Positions 62,389 to 62,411 of a DNA stretch of 62,411 bases are shown here, one piece after another. Source of the DNA: Anoxybacillus flavithermus (GTDB taxonomy: Bacteria > Bacillota > Bacilli > Bacillales > Anoxybacillaceae). The position numbers were made by a program, and so were the translations under genes. The DNA is taken from the NCBI RefSeq assembly GCF_002742685.1, contig NZ_PEDM01000014.1, positions 1 to 62,411 of the forward strand, given 5' to 3'. Positions within the stretch are counted from its first letter, which is position 1, and every line of letters starts with the position of its first letter. The notes under the pieces are model-generated. The model did no database searches. It had not been told where the DNA came from and was given only the letters and a program-made list of their open reading frames with translations.

Positions 62389-62411
62389 ATATATAGGTAC
62401 AAGGGTATTTT

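Overview
The window looks like a chromosomal segment of a thermophilic or moderately thermophilic endospore-forming Bacillaceae, most probably Anoxybacillus or a close Geobacillus relative. This is inferred from gene content, from a moderate GC content judged by eye, and from gene order close to the Bacillus subtilis ilv-leu to pheA region: ilvBN-ilvC-leuABCD, ysoA, tig, clpX, lonB, lonA, ysxC, ysxD, hemAXCDBL, spoVID, ysxE, valS, folC, (comC), spoIIB, maf, radC, mreBCD, minCD, spoIVFAB, rplU-prp-rpmA, spo0B, obg, pheB, pheA. The species was not confirmed by any search.

Layout. 1-430: a damaged 3' piece of a tRNA-Arg(UCU) that looks like the footprint of an integrative element, then a sigma-A promoter with a CodY-like box. 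432-9629: branched-chain amino acid genes; ilvE comes first, followed by a leucine T-box leader that controls ilvB to leuD. 9713-18260: a TPR protein, trigger factor, ClpX, LonB (preceded by a good sigma-F-type promoter), LonA and the GTPase YsxC. 18299-18772 (minus): a small membrane protein. 18949-25079: the haem operon from glutamyl-tRNA to the early tetrapyrroles. 25167-27181: spore coat genes spoVID and ysxE and a small convergent membrane-protein gene. 27308-31572: a valine T-box leader, valS and folC.

31631-49953 is the accessory part and the most interesting one: a complete monoderm type IV pilus locus. It holds a 1175-residue secreted protein with four bacterial Ig-like domains, an ankyrin-repeat lipoprotein, a divergent operon of three minor-pilin-like proteins (V-, W- and X-like), and a forward operon: a three-TM acidic protein, a PRC-barrel protein, a VanW-like protein, pilB, pilT, pilC, a major-pilin candidate, prepilin peptidase, pilM, pilN, pilO and a further pilin-like protein. 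In B. subtilis, by recall, only comC, the prepilin peptidase, lies between folC and spoIIB. The B. subtilis competence peptidase may therefore be what is left of a pilus locus like this one.

50059-62348: sporulation, shape and division genes (spoIIB, maf, radC, mreBCD, minCD), the sigma-K activation protease pair spoIVFA/spoIVFB with a sigma-E-like promoter, the rplU-prp-rpmA ribosomal operon with an L21 leader, the phosphorelay protein Spo0B with the GTPase Obg, and phenylalanine biosynthesis (pheB, pheA).

No rRNA, insertion sequence, transposase or CRISPR array was seen. The best candidate for something under-described is the pilus locus, in particular the possible tip-adhesin module made of the V/W/X-like minor pilins and the large Ig-domain protein.
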